Source of the DNA: Pelargonium nanum
Taxonomy: Eukaryota; Streptophyta; Magnoliopsida; Geraniales; Geraniaceae
DNA length: 30,686 nucleotides
Reading direction: 5' to 3'
Assembly: GCA_036897485.1 (NCBI GenBank)
Contig: JAYMTF010000754.1
Location: forward strand, 1-30,686
The translations under genes and the position numbers were made by a program. Of the stretch, positions 9,001-22,093 are shown piece after piece (position 1 is the first letter of the stretch; the number at the start of each line of letters is the position of its first letter). Below the pieces are notes generated by a model that was not told where the DNA came from, made no database searches, and saw only the letters and a list, made by a program, of their open reading frames with translations.

Positions 9001-10812
9001 GATTATGATTTTGGGTTTTTTTATAGGGAAGTATTGCAATTCAAGAGTCAAGAGTGCATTAATCTGAATAATCACAGTTTGGTAAGTGTATATGGAGTTT
9101 AATTACTTCTGTATCTTGCAAAAAAATGTTCAAATTATGTCCTTGTATGTTTTCTCCTTTTAGCAACTTGGTTAGTGCATGAGATATTAAAACCTTAAAC
9201 AGCATATCACCATTATCCTTGTGGATTGCTTTCTCAAATCTGCTTCAATTTCAAATGAACCTTGGTTTATAAAGAACAGAAACAAATCAGGGTTGATTTG
9301 TAATATGATAAATTTCATAAATTTGTTAGGCAATAGGGATGGAAATTATAATTAAAAAGCATCTCTCCAAGACAAGGTTTGAAGAGCCAGATTCATATTT
9401 GATTACAGATGGAACCACAAGACTTCCCAGGGGGGAAGCCAGTGGGAGAGTACAACCTTTTTTTTTCTTTTTTTTTTTTAACCAAATTTTATTTAAAGCT
9501 ATAGTTATTAATTTATTAATTTGGATTTGACAATAACAAAGACAATATAAAATTGAATTTTTGAAGATCATTTCACACAGACAAGTTTGACAAAGAGATT
9601 GATGGCTTAACTAACTCGTGGGTCACTCGGTTCGCAGACCAGACCGCAAACAAAAACTCGACACTACCAAATTGAGCCATAATTAACCAAAGCATTCTGA
9701 AAAAAATTTCCCCATTAGCCTGAATAAAACAAGTCGAAGGCGCTGGAATCCTTTTCCTCCACCTGAAAAGTACGAAAAACTAAGAACGATTACACATGAA
9801 GCCTAAAACGACTGTGTGAAAGTTGTTGTCAATCGTACATCGGCACCATCTACTATCTGATTTGACAACAAACTCGAACGATGATTTGCAAACTTAAAAC
9901 GACATTGTTTTGATTCATTGTATTATTTTTAATATTTGGACGGAATGTCAATAATGACTTTGTATTTAGTTTCATTTTTATTTATTTTTCATTTCATGTA
10001 GCATATATAATGGAGAAACCAACGAATGTCGGCATCAACACTATTTTGGTTGTTTTTAAGGTAGTTCAGAGATTTTCTTAACATAAAATTAGTTTATGTA
10101 CATAAATGTTTGAATTTTGATAATTCAATGACCATTTTAGTAAATAACTCGTCTCTAATAAAAAAAAGTTAAATAATTTTATCACTCTGGACTGACATGT
10201 TTAGGTTTAGTTTTTATTCTCGTGACGCGTCAAATACTATGTGAATAAATACAACGTTCACATGTGCATGTCAAATCAGACAAAACGTTGTGTTTTAGTA
10301 TTTTTTAATGTCACAAACAATTAAATGGTGTCGTTTTAGTTATAAATAATGAAAGAATAATAATATAATGACGTGACATGCACACATAGACTTTGTATTT
10401 GACATTGGTGTGACAACATGTTCACAGATGCTGAAGTAAGACATAAAAACTAGCTGCAGCCAGTCCAACGACTTAATTCAAAGAAACCAAAACTATATCT
10501 ATGAGCTAAACTAAAAAAAAATTATAAATCAAATTGAAGTCTTCGTAGAAAAGTAATTGGACGTTTATGAATACTCACGATTCACGAACAGAGGTTAATT
10601 AGAAGAATTAAAAAATGTCATAAATACGCGTTAAGAACCTAACTTAAAGCCCTGGTGACTAAGAAAAGATACCAAACCAAATTAAACCCATTCGATCATT
10701 TCGATAATCCAAACGATCAATTCACTCCAACAAAGCTAACACTAAAACTCAAAACAGTCCTTAAATCTCAACACAACGTTTCTTAACTACGCAGAAATTG
10801 CCGGTCACCGCC
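9001..10812. other. Intergenic DNA between the peptide and RBL19 genes
   Basis: No gene is supported. A T-rich tract with one C interruption occurs at about 9460-9480. Between about 9790 and 10340 the motif AAACGAC or its complement GTCGTTTT recurs (near 9795, 9897 and 10330), and TGTGCATGTCA near 10263 faces TGACATGCACA near 10374. This pattern suggests an old, diverged transposable element with no identifiable ends. The last 150 bases should hold the RBL19 promoter and leader; no clear TATA box is visible there. Confidence 0.5.
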
Positions 10813-13800
10813 ATGAGTGCTCCGCTGCTCTCCGGAGTAAGCAATCCACCATCTCTTCTCTCTCTCTGAATCTCGGATTAGCTTTAAATTCATTGTATGA
10901 TCTTCACTGTTGATCGATCAGGCGAATCGCATTGTTTTCTATAGGCGGTGAATTCAGATCACTGATGATTTGTTTTTTTTTTTTTTTGCTGCGCAGGCTA
11001 CTTCTGGATTTACTCGGTTGTCCAAGGGGCTCGCCGCCGTGCTCATCGCCGGACACCTCGTGCTCCAGATCTTCCCTTCCGCCGTTAACTATCTTGCTCT
11101 CATTCCTGCTAGGTATTTAATATTTTTCATCTCTTCGTAACTCGCTTCAATTTTCATTTCTCTTATTTGAATTGCACTTTGCTTATTCTGGATTTGTGGC
11201 CTAGCATAATTTTTTTGTTAGGAGTGGTGTTGAACTCTGATTATTGACTGTGGATTGGGACTGGAATGTTGAATTGGTTCTGTCATGTAAATTTTGATAC
11301 TATACTGTTTGAGATACCTGATTTGATCATGGTCTACTTTGTTTCTTGCTACGCCCAAGGTGAATGTTACTATAGGTGGATGAAATTAGGTAATGATGTT
11401 TTACTGTAGTTGGTGAGATTCAGTGTCTGGGCTGCACAATGTGACCTATCTCTCCTACCATAAACCCTACTGATCCTAGAGCCTTATTTAGGAGTTAGCT
11501 GATCTCTTTTTGTGATTAAAGTTATGGTATAGTTGATGTACTTACTAAAATTCATGGTTTGGTTCCTTGGATTTGGGAGTGTTAGACATACTCCATGTAC
11601 TTTATCAAAATCTCCATCAAGTCTCCTCAAAATGCCTTTGTTCACAAGATGTTTAATAAGATTTTAAAAATGCATCCCATTGGCCCTGTCATGGTATAGC
11701 TGTTCTTGCTTACCTGGTCTACGCTGCTCTCTGTGCATTGTTTTCTGTTTAGTTGGAAATTGAATACTGATGTTGAATTCATTGCCCAAGCTTACTTGCA
11801 ATTGGTATCTGTGTGCGCTAAAGATATTTGTTGGCTTTTAAATTTATACTATGCTTGATAGTATTAAGATAAGGGACTGATATGCATGAGGCATGATGTT
11901 TAATTACAATATTTACTCCATTCACATGGGATCTTTATTTATGTATGAAATGTATCTTGTAGGACCATTCCGTTTGGTTGGAACCTCTTGACTGCTGGCT
12001 ATATTGAGCAATCAGTATTTGGGGTACGCATTTTATTCGGACAAAGTTACCATGGCTAACCTCATTATATCATTTATTGTATTTCAGTATCCTTTAAGAA
12101 CTGTACTGATAATCATACTGGCTTTCTAGGTGGTTGCTAGCGCTCTTGTTCTCCTTTTTGTTGGGAAGCTGCTTGAACCCATATGGGGTTCTAAGGAGTT
12201 CTTGAAGTTCATCTTTATTGTGAACTTACTTACATCTCTATGTGTTTTTATTACTGCTATTGCCTTGTACTACATAACAAGGCAGGAAACTTTCCTGTAA
12301 GTACCAGTATGTCCTTCAAATAGAAGTAATAATTATTTTTAGGTGTCCAATACCACTCATTACCTTCCTTCTATTTTCATCCTTGTTTACTGTGGCCTCA
12401 TTTCATAACTCGTTTTGGCTTATTTAAACTTCTTTTCATCTGTTGTTTTATGCTAGTTATATGCCTCTTTCTGGCTTCCATGGGGTCCTTGCAGGGTTCT
12501 TGGTTGGCATAAAGCAGATTATACCAGACCAAGAACTGTCTTTGTTGAGAATAAAAGCAAAGGTACTGATCTTTTCTGGAAGTATTTCCAATTTTGATTT
12601 GACTTCAGGCTTGGGTCAATATAAATATCTGCAAGTATTTTCAATTGGAAAGCATCCCTAATACAACATTTGGTGCTGCTCATAATTTGCAGTGGTTACC
12701 ATCTCTCACACTATTACTGGCAGTTGCTGTAAGCTATCTCACAGAAGAATCAGCAACGTATCTCCCCACATTTATATTTGGCACATACACGAGTTGGATT
12801 TATCTCAGGTACTGGCAGAGGAAACCAGAAACGAAACTTAAGGGTGATCCAAGTGATGAATTTGCATTTTCGACATTCTTCCCTGAATTTCTGAGGTATG
12901 TATGTTTCATTTTTGCAAGTAAAGTAGTGATGTAGTTTGAACACCTTGTTCAATGGACCCTAGGCTATAGTTGTAACTTTTAACATGCCTTCATCTTAGT
13001 GAAAGGAAACCTTGCATCCAACTAGAATGGCTTGGGGTTACACATCTCTCTCTCTATCTCTCTCTCACCTTGTGTTGGTTGCATTGCAGACCTGTCATTG
13101 ATCCCATTGCATTAATACTTCATCGGACGCTTTGTGGAAGATCTGAAGCTTCTTCTACTGCTGAGGATTACCCGTTAGGAAATGCACCTTTGCCCGGTTC
13201 TGATCCCATTGAGGCATCAAGGAGGAGGTAAGATTCCTGTGTGCAAGCTAGCATTCAATATTAGTAGTTGTATTGTGAAGATAACTCGAAATGTTCTCTA
13301 ATTCCAATTCTGTCTTTTGTTTTTAAATAAGTAAAGGTAATGTTCTTTTGAGAGATTTTTACTGACATCGTAGTGGATTATGCTGAAGTAGTTTTCATTT
13401 AAAAGTTGACCACATGATTTTAAAGCATATTAGTAGAAAATAAGATGAATAGTTTAGAATTGGTTATATTATGTTGTTTCGTTGTGTGGCCTGGTTTATG
13501 TGGTTATGTCCATTATACTGATTTCATAGCATTCATGATTCATCATTATAGAAATGAGAAGAGTTGGGTGCCTCACTCCTCAATCCTCACACACAACATT
13601 ATTTGATTTCGGAAACTGCATATAGCGACTGTGAAAAAGAACAATCAAACTAAGAATAGAATAATACTCTCATATTTATTGTGATCTATTGTTTTTGGAT
13701 AGTCTCATTTCAAATGAATACGAAATTATGACATTTGCAGAGAAAGAGGTGCTCGAGCATTGGAAGAAAGATTAGCCGCAGAGAAGCTGGCTGCTGCACG

Positions 13801-13843
13801 GAGTGCAGAAGAGTCAAAAAGAGATGCCACAGATAACGTATGA
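10813..13843 (+). CDS. RBL19: Rhomboid-like protein 19 (TMEM115 family)
   Basis: Exons by inspection: 10813-10836, 10997-11112, 11963-12023, 12130-12296, 12457-12562, 12693-12895, 13090-13227, 13741-13843. All junctions are GT-AG and in frame, giving 305 residues; Arabidopsis RBL19 is about the same length. Recognisable blocks include TIPFGWNLLTAGYIEQ (48-63), KLLEPIWGSKEFLKF (80-94), LSGFHGVLAGFLVG (127-140), TYTSWIYLRYWQ and DEFAFSTFFPEFLRPV. Several hydrophobic segments make it a multi-pass membrane protein, followed by a charged tail with EERLAAEKLAAARSAEESKR, likely helical. Active rhomboids have a GxSG serine; here the matching place reads GFHG (129-132), and no partner histidine is obvious in the later membrane segment, so it is probably not a protease. 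Human TMEM115 is a Golgi protein linked to COG-dependent transport; a similar role is inferred. Confidence 0.92.
13045..13066. repeat. (TC)n microsatellite in RBL19 intron 6
   Basis: This is a short TC run with one A interruption, upstream of the acceptor at 13088-13089. Confidence 0.8.
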
Positions 13844-15185
13844 TTTCAACTCATATTCCTGTGCAGTGAACGACAAGTGAAACTTGGATCCTGGGAACAG
13901 TTTCGAGATTATATCATTCGGTACAAAGTTTATTAGTTTTTTAACCAGAAATTGACACATGTGTTAGCCATTAACCTTTACCCTTAGACTAGAGGCAAAT
14001 TCTTCCTATTATTTTTCCACATTCAACCTCTTGGCACTGCATACTTTCATTATGTCACTCAAACTCATGAGCAACTGATATGAACATAATACTATGATGA
14101 TATGGTTATGATGCTGAAATTAGAAAGGTAACTTGTATATTGTGATATTTATTTTAGTTACTTATGCTTGTGTTATGGTTGTGTACACCAAACCAGGATT
14201 ACATTGCAGCACAATCATATTAAAAGTAATTATTAAGAAAATTAATATTCAATATTAAAATATTTAAATTTGTTCATAATTGATAATAAACATGCATTAT
14301 TTTGAAAAACCATACACATAATAATGTTCATTCTAAAATGTTGCATGAAATAATAATTTTTTTACAATCGGACATTCGAGCTTAAGATTATGAATTTTCA
14401 AAATTTAAGAGCTTGTTTGATAAAACTTTGGAGAGCTTCAAGTTGTTGCCACATAAACAAATCTCAAGTACAAAATGTGTCATGTTGTAAATACAAATTT
14501 CAAGCTTTTGCTGGAAGCTGTTAATTTCTTACCACCAAAATTTTGGAGTTGAGGAAAAAAGGTAGATGGTTGGAGTTGTTGTTAGTTGACGATCTCTTCA
14601 GTTTGTAAATATCAAATTGTGGTTTATCTCGTTAAGATAATGAACTTTTGTTTTGATGTCAAGTTAAGGTGTGGGGTTTGTAAATCGGCATCAACGTAGT
14701 TTAGAGCGGCATGAATTGATCTTCGAGCCTCCTATTTTAATTATACAATTTCGTTATAGTTTAATTTGAAGTAATAAATTATTATTTTTTGTCCTATAAA
14801 ACCTATATAGGTATGAATTACTCAATTACCCCGCAGAAAAAAATAAAAGAAACACCAAATTCTTATCAGGAACGCATTTACTTGACGTGTTGTAATAGTA
14901 GGGGTCATCTAAAGTAGCAAGTTAGCGGCGAAATCGGAGAAACTCAAAGGAACTTATCACATGCAACGCGCGCAAACATCACCTAACCAGCAGCACTTCA
15001 TGATTCGCCTCGTCACTCGAAAAGCAATGTTGCGAATCTGATTTGGCAGACTTTCATTGGTCACCAGTACCAGTACAGAACAACATTTGCACCACCTGAT
15101 CATTTTATTCATTTTCATTTTTATTTACGGTCACGCGGCTTTTATTTCTCCAATTTTAAAAAGCTCTATATTAAGGTACGGTTGG
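13844..15185. other. Intergenic DNA between RBL19 and the E3 ligase gene
   Basis: The first few hundred bases should be the RBL19 3' untranslated region. The stretch at 14215-14400 is extremely AT-rich. Around 14410-14530, GAGCTTGTTTGATAAAAC and AAGCTTTTGCTGGAAGC weakly suggest a degraded MITE, but no matching ends or target duplication were found. From about 14930 the sequence is less AT-rich and leads into the E3 promoter. No open frame looks coding. Confidence 0.5.
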
Positions 15186-15192
15186 TATAAAA
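15186..15192 (+). promoter_or_regulatory. TATA box of the E3 ligase gene
   Basis: TATAAAA lies in GGTATAAAACC, followed by a C/T-rich stretch typical of plant leaders. It predicts transcription start near 15215-15222. Confidence 0.6.
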
Positions 15193-15217
15193 CCATCCCT
15201 TCTCTGCTCATTCCTTT

Positions 15218-15402
15218 TGCCAGAATAGAAACCCCCACTTGTAAATTCTCTGGCCGTCCGATTCTTTGACCAGCCGGAGTCAACGATCAATCAAACGCCC
15301 AGCCTTTACTCTCCGGCCATCGCCCACCGTCTTCCGACCGATCACCGCCGCTTTGATCGCCATCGCCGCCTCACCAATTTCACCGCATAATTAATTTAAT
15401 CG
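15218..15402 (+). other. Probable non-coding first exon of the E3 ligase gene
   Basis: This C-rich stretch contains no ATG and ends at a possible donor, TCG|GTAATT. If joined to the exon starting at 22116, its last codons give an in-frame TAA (15397-15399) upstream of the ATG at 22152, which supports that start. The exon start is estimated from the TATA box. The link to the coding part 6.7 kb away is inferred from the absence of any other downstream plus-strand gene. Confidence 0.5.
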
Positions 15403-18027
15403 GTAATTTGTTGACTGGTTTATGTTGTCCTTTTGTTTGTAAAGTTCATATTTATGGTTCTCGTTGTCGTCGATGCTGCGATTGTTTCTGATCAGCTTTA
15501 ATAATCCGTTTTGAGTTAAATTGGTGATAATGGAGGATTTTTAATCATATATTGGTTAAATATTAACGTTATTTTTATATTTTGTGCTAATAAACTCACA
15601 GTAAACGATGATTCCGAGAAAATATTGAAAGAATTATCTTTTGATTGCATTTTTTTTTAATTTGACAGTGGAATTCTTAATTGTTTTATTATATTTACAG
15701 TCTTTTTTGTTCATCGTCTTACTGAAATTTTACCTATTGCTTTTATGGTTTTTAGTTTATGAATTTAATGAATGCGATTGTATCATCTCTTTCTTATTGT
15801 TGTCTAAATTGTAGTATTTGATTTATATTTGTTTTTTAGTAGAATTGTTCTATAATTTGGGCCTTAGTGGCGGGACAATTTGTAGTGGTTGAAAAATTCT
15901 AATTTGACTCATTTTCTTATCTTCAGGTTTATATATGTTGCCATTGTTGATATAATGTACCAGTTCTTTGCTGTTTTTCATGTGCGGGAACTAAAATGCA
16001 TTTGTTTGATATTCTGGATTTTCTGAATATCTTAGCATTCCAGTGGTCCCGGCATGTGTGCCTGTATCAGTTATATCTGGGTTTCAATATTCAATTGCTA
16101 CATAGATTTATCTTTCATTGAGATAGTTGTTAGTTTTTACCCATTGTTTGGATCTTGAAAAGGTTGTGGGAAAGAAAAGTAAAAGGAGAGAAATTAATAT
16201 GTAGTTAATGCTCTTTTTAGGTCTTAACTGATTGAGTGGATGACAACATGGAAAAGGTTTGAAATAGAAGGTGAAGTTCTTCATAAGAGACTAACATCCT
16301 AACTATTTTTTTCATCCATTTCTTTCCCTTAACTTTTGGAAGGTCCATACACAGAGCTAATAAAATTACAATGAAAAACCAGTACTGCATATGTAGGGAA
16401 AGGGGTTCACAGGAAGATTTTCAGATTGGAAGGATGCCCTATCATGGTTCAAAGGACCATAAATAATGTGGAAATCTTATATTTAAGGTAAAGATGCAGT
16501 TCATGGCGTTTCTGCATTTGTGAGTCTTCCATTTTTTTTAATGATTTCATTGATTTTCTAACTGCCTTTTTGACTTCCTTGTTCTACTTTGAGTGTTCTC
16601 TTTCTAACATCGGGCATCTTCCAATTGGTGGGGTTGTAGAAAGCAATTGGTTTATCTAGACATGCAGGATTCGCTGAGTATTCCATAGAAGAACTTTAGC
16701 ATTTGTGTGGCTCGTAGAGGCAGAGAGGGTAGAAACTTGAGGGTGCTTCTGGTTCAGTTTAGGGTAGAAGTGCATGTAGCAGTGGTTTTCAATTTGTGCC
16801 TTAGATCTTCCTAAGGCTACTGCAGCACTTCCACATGTTGATGGCAAGTTCTAATTTTTTATGATTTTGGTTCTCAATCTGGTTGTAATTTAGAAGAGGT
16901 AATGGAATATGTATATATTTTCATCAGGATGGGGGATGTGGTTATATCTCAGGAATTCTAGATTCTAAATCATATATTTTTTAGTTTGATGAGCATCTTT
17001 TTCTTGGCTCTTTTGATTCCATATTGTGGTTGGCATTATTTGCTAGTATATATAGAAGAGAGCCATCCCTCACTACTAGTCATTGTAATTTTTTCTTAAT
17101 AAAAAATGTAATTTTGTTCCTTCAAAAAGAAAAATGTAATTTTGTTTGAAATATTATAAGCCTCTATAATAAAATGTGAGTACTTTTAACCACTTTTACA
17201 TGATGGGAAGGTGTTGAGTAGTTGGGTTGTATAGCAAGTAGTGTAAAATGAAAAAAATAATGTAATTATTTATTGAAGGAAAAAAGATTAAGAATTGATT
17301 GACAAATACGGTGTGAGTTTGGTCAGCACATAGTAGTTCTTAATGCAGTTTTATTTCATGCCAACTTTTACAACAGTCTAATTATGTATGTTTTAGTGAT
17401 GTAAAATTTGATGAGAAATAACCAACCTTAGATAATTATGTATTATATCTGAATGTCATACAATGATGAACCAATCTCTAAGCCATTGTCTGCCATTACC
17501 GTGTTCACCTTTACCTGAACTAAGAATTGAGTTCTTTTTTTTTTTGGGTTACATCACTCCTGCTTTGCATCTTTCCTTCCAAACCCCAATGGTTTATGAA
17601 CTTGTACAGATTTCTGTTACATATATTTGGATTACATTTCATCATAACCTAACTATGTGAATGAAAAGAAATTAATGAATCAGCCATGTCAGTTAATGTT
17701 TCATACAGTTTAAATTTATTGGAGCAACTACTGTTGTTCTAATCATACTATGATTTTATGCCATGTCAATTTTATTACTTATGCTAGTTACATGAATCTG
17801 CATAGAGTATATCTAACTTCAGTTATGATCATAGTAGTAAAGGAAAAATGCAAAATTTCTCTTCCATGGGAACTTATGGGTACTCTTTATCATTGATTTA
17901 CTTAAAAATTTGATATGATTATGGTTTCACAATGTCTTTGAATTTGAAGAATAGGAGTACACTAGTATAATGTTTCTGTCATTATTTCCCAAGCCCCATA
18001 TAGGTTTAGTTTGGTTTGACTATGCAG

Positions 18028-18102
18028 GTTTGGTGATGCTGATGCTATGTGTCTTTATGATTGTGTCTGCCCTACAAGATCTAAGAAAACATCATTTGGT
18101 TT
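18028..18102 (+). other. Candidate alternative untranslated exon
   Basis: The sequence is bounded by TATGCAG before 18028 and the consensus donor GTAAGT from 18103. It contains ATGs and a frame starting at 18036 that would run about 23 codons into the 22116 exon and stop there, so it would act as an upstream open reading frame if included. The evidence is splice-site quality only. Confidence 0.2.
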
Positions 18103-18162
18103 GTAAGTGTGTGGTTTGTGAACAGACCGCCAGGTGAGTGGGAATTTGTTGTTTAGTTATTG

Positions 18163-18181
18163 CTCTCTCTCTCTCTCTCTC
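18163..18181. repeat. (CT)n microsatellite
   Basis: This is an uninterrupted CT run of about 19 bases inside the long leader intron. Confidence 0.85.
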
Positions 18182-21100
18182 GTACCTCTAAGCATCTAAG
18201 CATCTTACACCTGCATAATGGTTCAAGTTTGGGACATATTTATAGACATATAATCCTGTATACAAGTATTCTTTTTCCTCCCTTGCCAATGAAGTTGGTT
18301 CTTAATTCTGTCATTTGCTTCTGGAAATGAGATATGTAATTGTTGCAATGGATCTTCTTGAACAACCTGAATCTTAATTTTTCTTCTTCCCTTACTATAA
18401 CAGGCTAGGTCAAGTTTGCCTTTTTTTTTTCTTCTTCTGGCGGATTATTTAGTAAGTAGCCATATGAAGGATCAACAAAAGTTTGGTTGGTATCTAGTTA
18501 GAAATTCATCTCTATTAGCACTCATCTGAATTGTATGTGGTATTATTGCATTGCAGGCCCTTGATCTCACCGAGCAACCGAAGAATGGGTTTCCATTTCT
18601 GAATTCCTAGTTTTATATCATGATTCCTAGTATATGTACTGCGGCAATATTTTGCCAAAATCAACTTTTATGCCAAGAGAAATATATTGTATCATGGGCT
18701 GAATAATAATTATATCATAGCCTAGTTATCAAAGTTTGGAAAAATATTAACTCTGTGTTTATCTTGTAGAATTGCTGTTCATTTTGAGGATAATATTACC
18801 TTAGTGACTAGTCATATCTCAGGGAACATGTCAATGGCCACATATACCATTCCAGGTGAACTTTGAGACTATGAGAAGGTTGAGATAACCATTCGAACAT
18901 GACTGTTTCATGTAGGATATGTATCTATCATTGGGGTCGTTAAACACCTGTCAAATGAAGAGCATTTAAATGGATTCTACAGATATTTTCAATCATTTGT
19001 GCCCTTTGTTCCTTGGTCTGGGATTCCTTTGAACTCTTGCTGCAATATTCTGCTATTTTCATGAAGGGTATACTCATGATAGAATTTTACATGCCTTGTG
19101 AGATAATAGGATACACACCTGACCTCTCTAATTATCCTAAGGTGTGACAAGTTGGATTTCCTCGTGTGGTTTAAGAATAACATTAATTGTCCCTGAGGTG
19201 ATGCTAAGTTTTCCGTATTTTATCACATGCTGGAGAAAAGTCAAGTAAGCATACCTTACAACTAAATAGAATGTTGGAATCTTCGTTGGGGCATATTTGC
19301 CAACTGGAGGGACAATTGTGGCTAATTGAATGAGGACTGATGTCTTTAAGTGGAAATACAGGGATTGACCAATGACAATGACAAAAACTTATATGGATGA
19401 GGGTGAAGTTATGATGTTACTGATCTTCTGAAAAAGTCTTTTGAAAAACTAGGGAAGTGAGTAAGATGAATTGCCTGAGTTGCATTCAAAGTGTTGCTGA
19501 AAATGATTATAAATGGGAAGATTGTTATCTGCAGTAGTATGATCCCAAGTAGGAGTTGGACATATGAAAGCATTTTAAGCAGATGAAGTCAATATTCTTT
19601 GTTGACTACTCTATCTACTGCTTTGTATGGGTAGTTTTACGAGAGTTATCTCTGTTGTAATTCTCTGTATGACTGAATGCTGTTTGGCTTCAAAGATACC
19701 CGCTACGAGCACTTTAGAGAGTTGCTTCAAGACAGCATCTGTTTTCCATCTGACCAAGTGCTCTAACCCTGAGCACATTCATAACATTAATTTTATTCAG
19801 TGGCAAACTTTATGTTGAATTCTCCATTTGATATTTCTGATAACAATGCCATAAAGTTATTAATTTTGGATGTATTTTTTTTGTTCTTTTATTCTTTTTG
19901 TGCTTCGCGGGTAATCCGCTGAAGTTGGATGTAATTCTATAATGGAAGCACTTTAGGTGATGTACATGCTATTGTATTTTCAAATCTTTATAACAATGAT
20001 GTATATATAGTGATACTATTTGTATAAATATTTGGCCTTTGATAATTTTGTTTCATGTTTACATTACTTTCTTAAACTACATTGAGTTGAGGTATTCAAA
20101 AGGCGGATAGGCAGTAATTCTTAAGTGAAATATTGCAGACTATCGGAAAACACATTGATTAACAGGTCGCTAACAGGTTTTCTTGGCTGCATTCCATGTT
20201 ATGCGAGTCATCATTTAATAATGTAGTTTGAATGAGTCTTCGTTAGTGTAGCCTTAGTATACATAAGTCATAAATGCATGCTGTATTGTTTTATTGTCTT
20301 GTAATGTTCATCTTATATTTAGTAGCCAGTCTATCAACTAGCCTTTCTTAATGGTTTACCCTTCCCCCTACTATGTGCCTGTTTATTACTACAGTGTTCG
20401 ACTATAATTAATGTCTTCAGGTGCTTGTTTGATGACCAATATTTACAGATATACTCTTTTATACATTATTGATTTCAAACTGTTAGTACAATTGAAGTTG
20501 TTTAGGATTTTTGGTAGTGATATTTATTTATATACACAACCTGGTGTTGTTGGAGTTCTCTACATTGGTGACAATGCTGTTACACTGAATTGCCACTTAC
20601 CCAGAGAATGGATGATTACATGTTTCTGGTGAGATAGGGTAAAAAAAAATTATTTACAGCTCTTTTGTAGTGTGAATTGTTTATAATCTCTCTCTTTTCT
20701 TACATGGAAACATGATTTATGATTTAACTACATTGTGAAGAATTATATGATATTCTTTCTTGTGCATCAGTCACACGTTTACATTACTAGATCATTCACC
20801 ACTTCATATTTTATGACACAATCTCATTCTCCAATCTGTGTTCTCCAAATCATTTTTTTTTTCCTTTTGTTCATCATTGATTCTTTAACTTGCCTTTGCC
20901 TTTGCACCTCTTTAATTGATCACCATTGGTTGGTGTTTGTATATTCTCCCTGTTCATTTTAATTTTAACACAGCTCAATGCTAGTAGGTTATCTCGTGTC
21001 TCTCGATATGCAGTCTTGTTTGTCTTTCTGATAGTTTCGTGTAGGTTAGTCCCTATTATGGTATCAAGATGTTTTGTGCTACTGTTGCCTTGAGGCCATT

Positions 21101-21940
21101 TTTGCAAGACTTCCATTTTACTCTTTAACTCGTTCATGGTGGGGGATTAGCAGCAGCCAAAACATATCCTATGGTTACACATTGAAATCTATTTTCGGTT
21201 TATGCAGTGTGTTGTAAATTTCCTTTGTCAACATATTCTGTTTTAAGTCTCAGTGATGTTAAAAGGTCTTTAATGGAATTCCAGTTTACTATTGATGTCC
21301 TATAGTTATTGCAATTGTATTAACATTAGTCCGGTGATGTTTTTCTTAGCTGAAAAAAAAAAAAAACAGGACAGTACTTTTTTAGAATACTGTAAGTATA
21401 TTGTGATTTGAGAATTATTTATTTCTTCATGAATTCTTCTATCTATGAACCTCTGATTTTACATATCGATGGTGACTCTGTTTATGAAGTCTACCATGAA
21501 AAGACACTATGTCACTCATTTCAAAAACATCAAGGTAGTTGCCTGAACTTAGGATATTCTGATTATAAATGTGATGCTGATTTGGTTTTTGAATTCTTCC
21601 ATAAACTACCCTACCATACTCATTGCCTGAGTGAAGAGAGAAGATATGGTTCTAGATCGAGCTGAATGATAGGGAGGTTTGCTTACCAAATCTCTAATTG
21701 GTCAATGATGTGTTGACTATTCAAGTTCATCGTATTGAACAAGGCTGCATATTAATATACCATTATTTCCAAAGCCATATTCTAGTTCCTCATGGTCATT
21801 GAGCCATTTGTACTTCACTAGAAACCCTAGTCTGAATAAATAGTTCCTGATTTAACCCAAGGATATAATTTCCTTGAAGAAACTTTACACTATTAGTCAC
21901 GACATTAAGGTAATAGCAGTGCAATTATTATTCACATTTA

Positions 21941-22093
21941 TGTGTGCATTGCAAATTTGTTCCTGATCTCTTTTGGGCCAATTACTGCAAGGTTTCTCTT
22001 CCCTGAGATTTCATATTTACATGTGTGCATTGCAAATGTATTCCTGATCTCTTGTGGAGTGTTTACTGCAAGGGTTCTTTCCCCTGAGATAAC
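21941..22093. repeat. 81-bp tandem duplication next to a splice acceptor
   Basis: TGTGTGCATTGCAAAT at 21941 recurs at 22022. Each copy continues through TTCCTGATCTCTT, TTACTGCAAG and CCCTGAGAT. The period is 81 bp with scattered substitutions and small length differences. Copy two ends about 22 bases before the acceptor at 22115. A plus-strand open frame (21942-22388) runs through both copies and the first coding exon, but its upstream part is only the repeat and is not thought to be coding. Confidence 0.85.

Noticed and set aside
9326-9571. Overlapping frames on both strands around a poly-T tract
   Set aside because: Both pass through the homopolymer as runs of Lys or Phe; no start context or domain supports coding.
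12443-12953. Separate open frames inside RBL19
   Set aside because: They are exons 5 and 6 read through into introns; splicing joins them to the RBL19 protein.
14095-14135. Possible C/D snoRNA-like boxes (TGATGA and CTGA) after RBL19
   Set aside because: The spacing is wrong and no terminal stem or guide region is visible.
14410-14580. Possible MITE with GAGCTTGTTTGATAAAAC end
   Set aside because: No convincing opposite terminus or target duplication was found.
20874-21137. 87-codon minus-strand frame with Lys-rich composition
   Set aside because: It is the complement of T-rich intron sequence; I recognise no domain and see no promoter.
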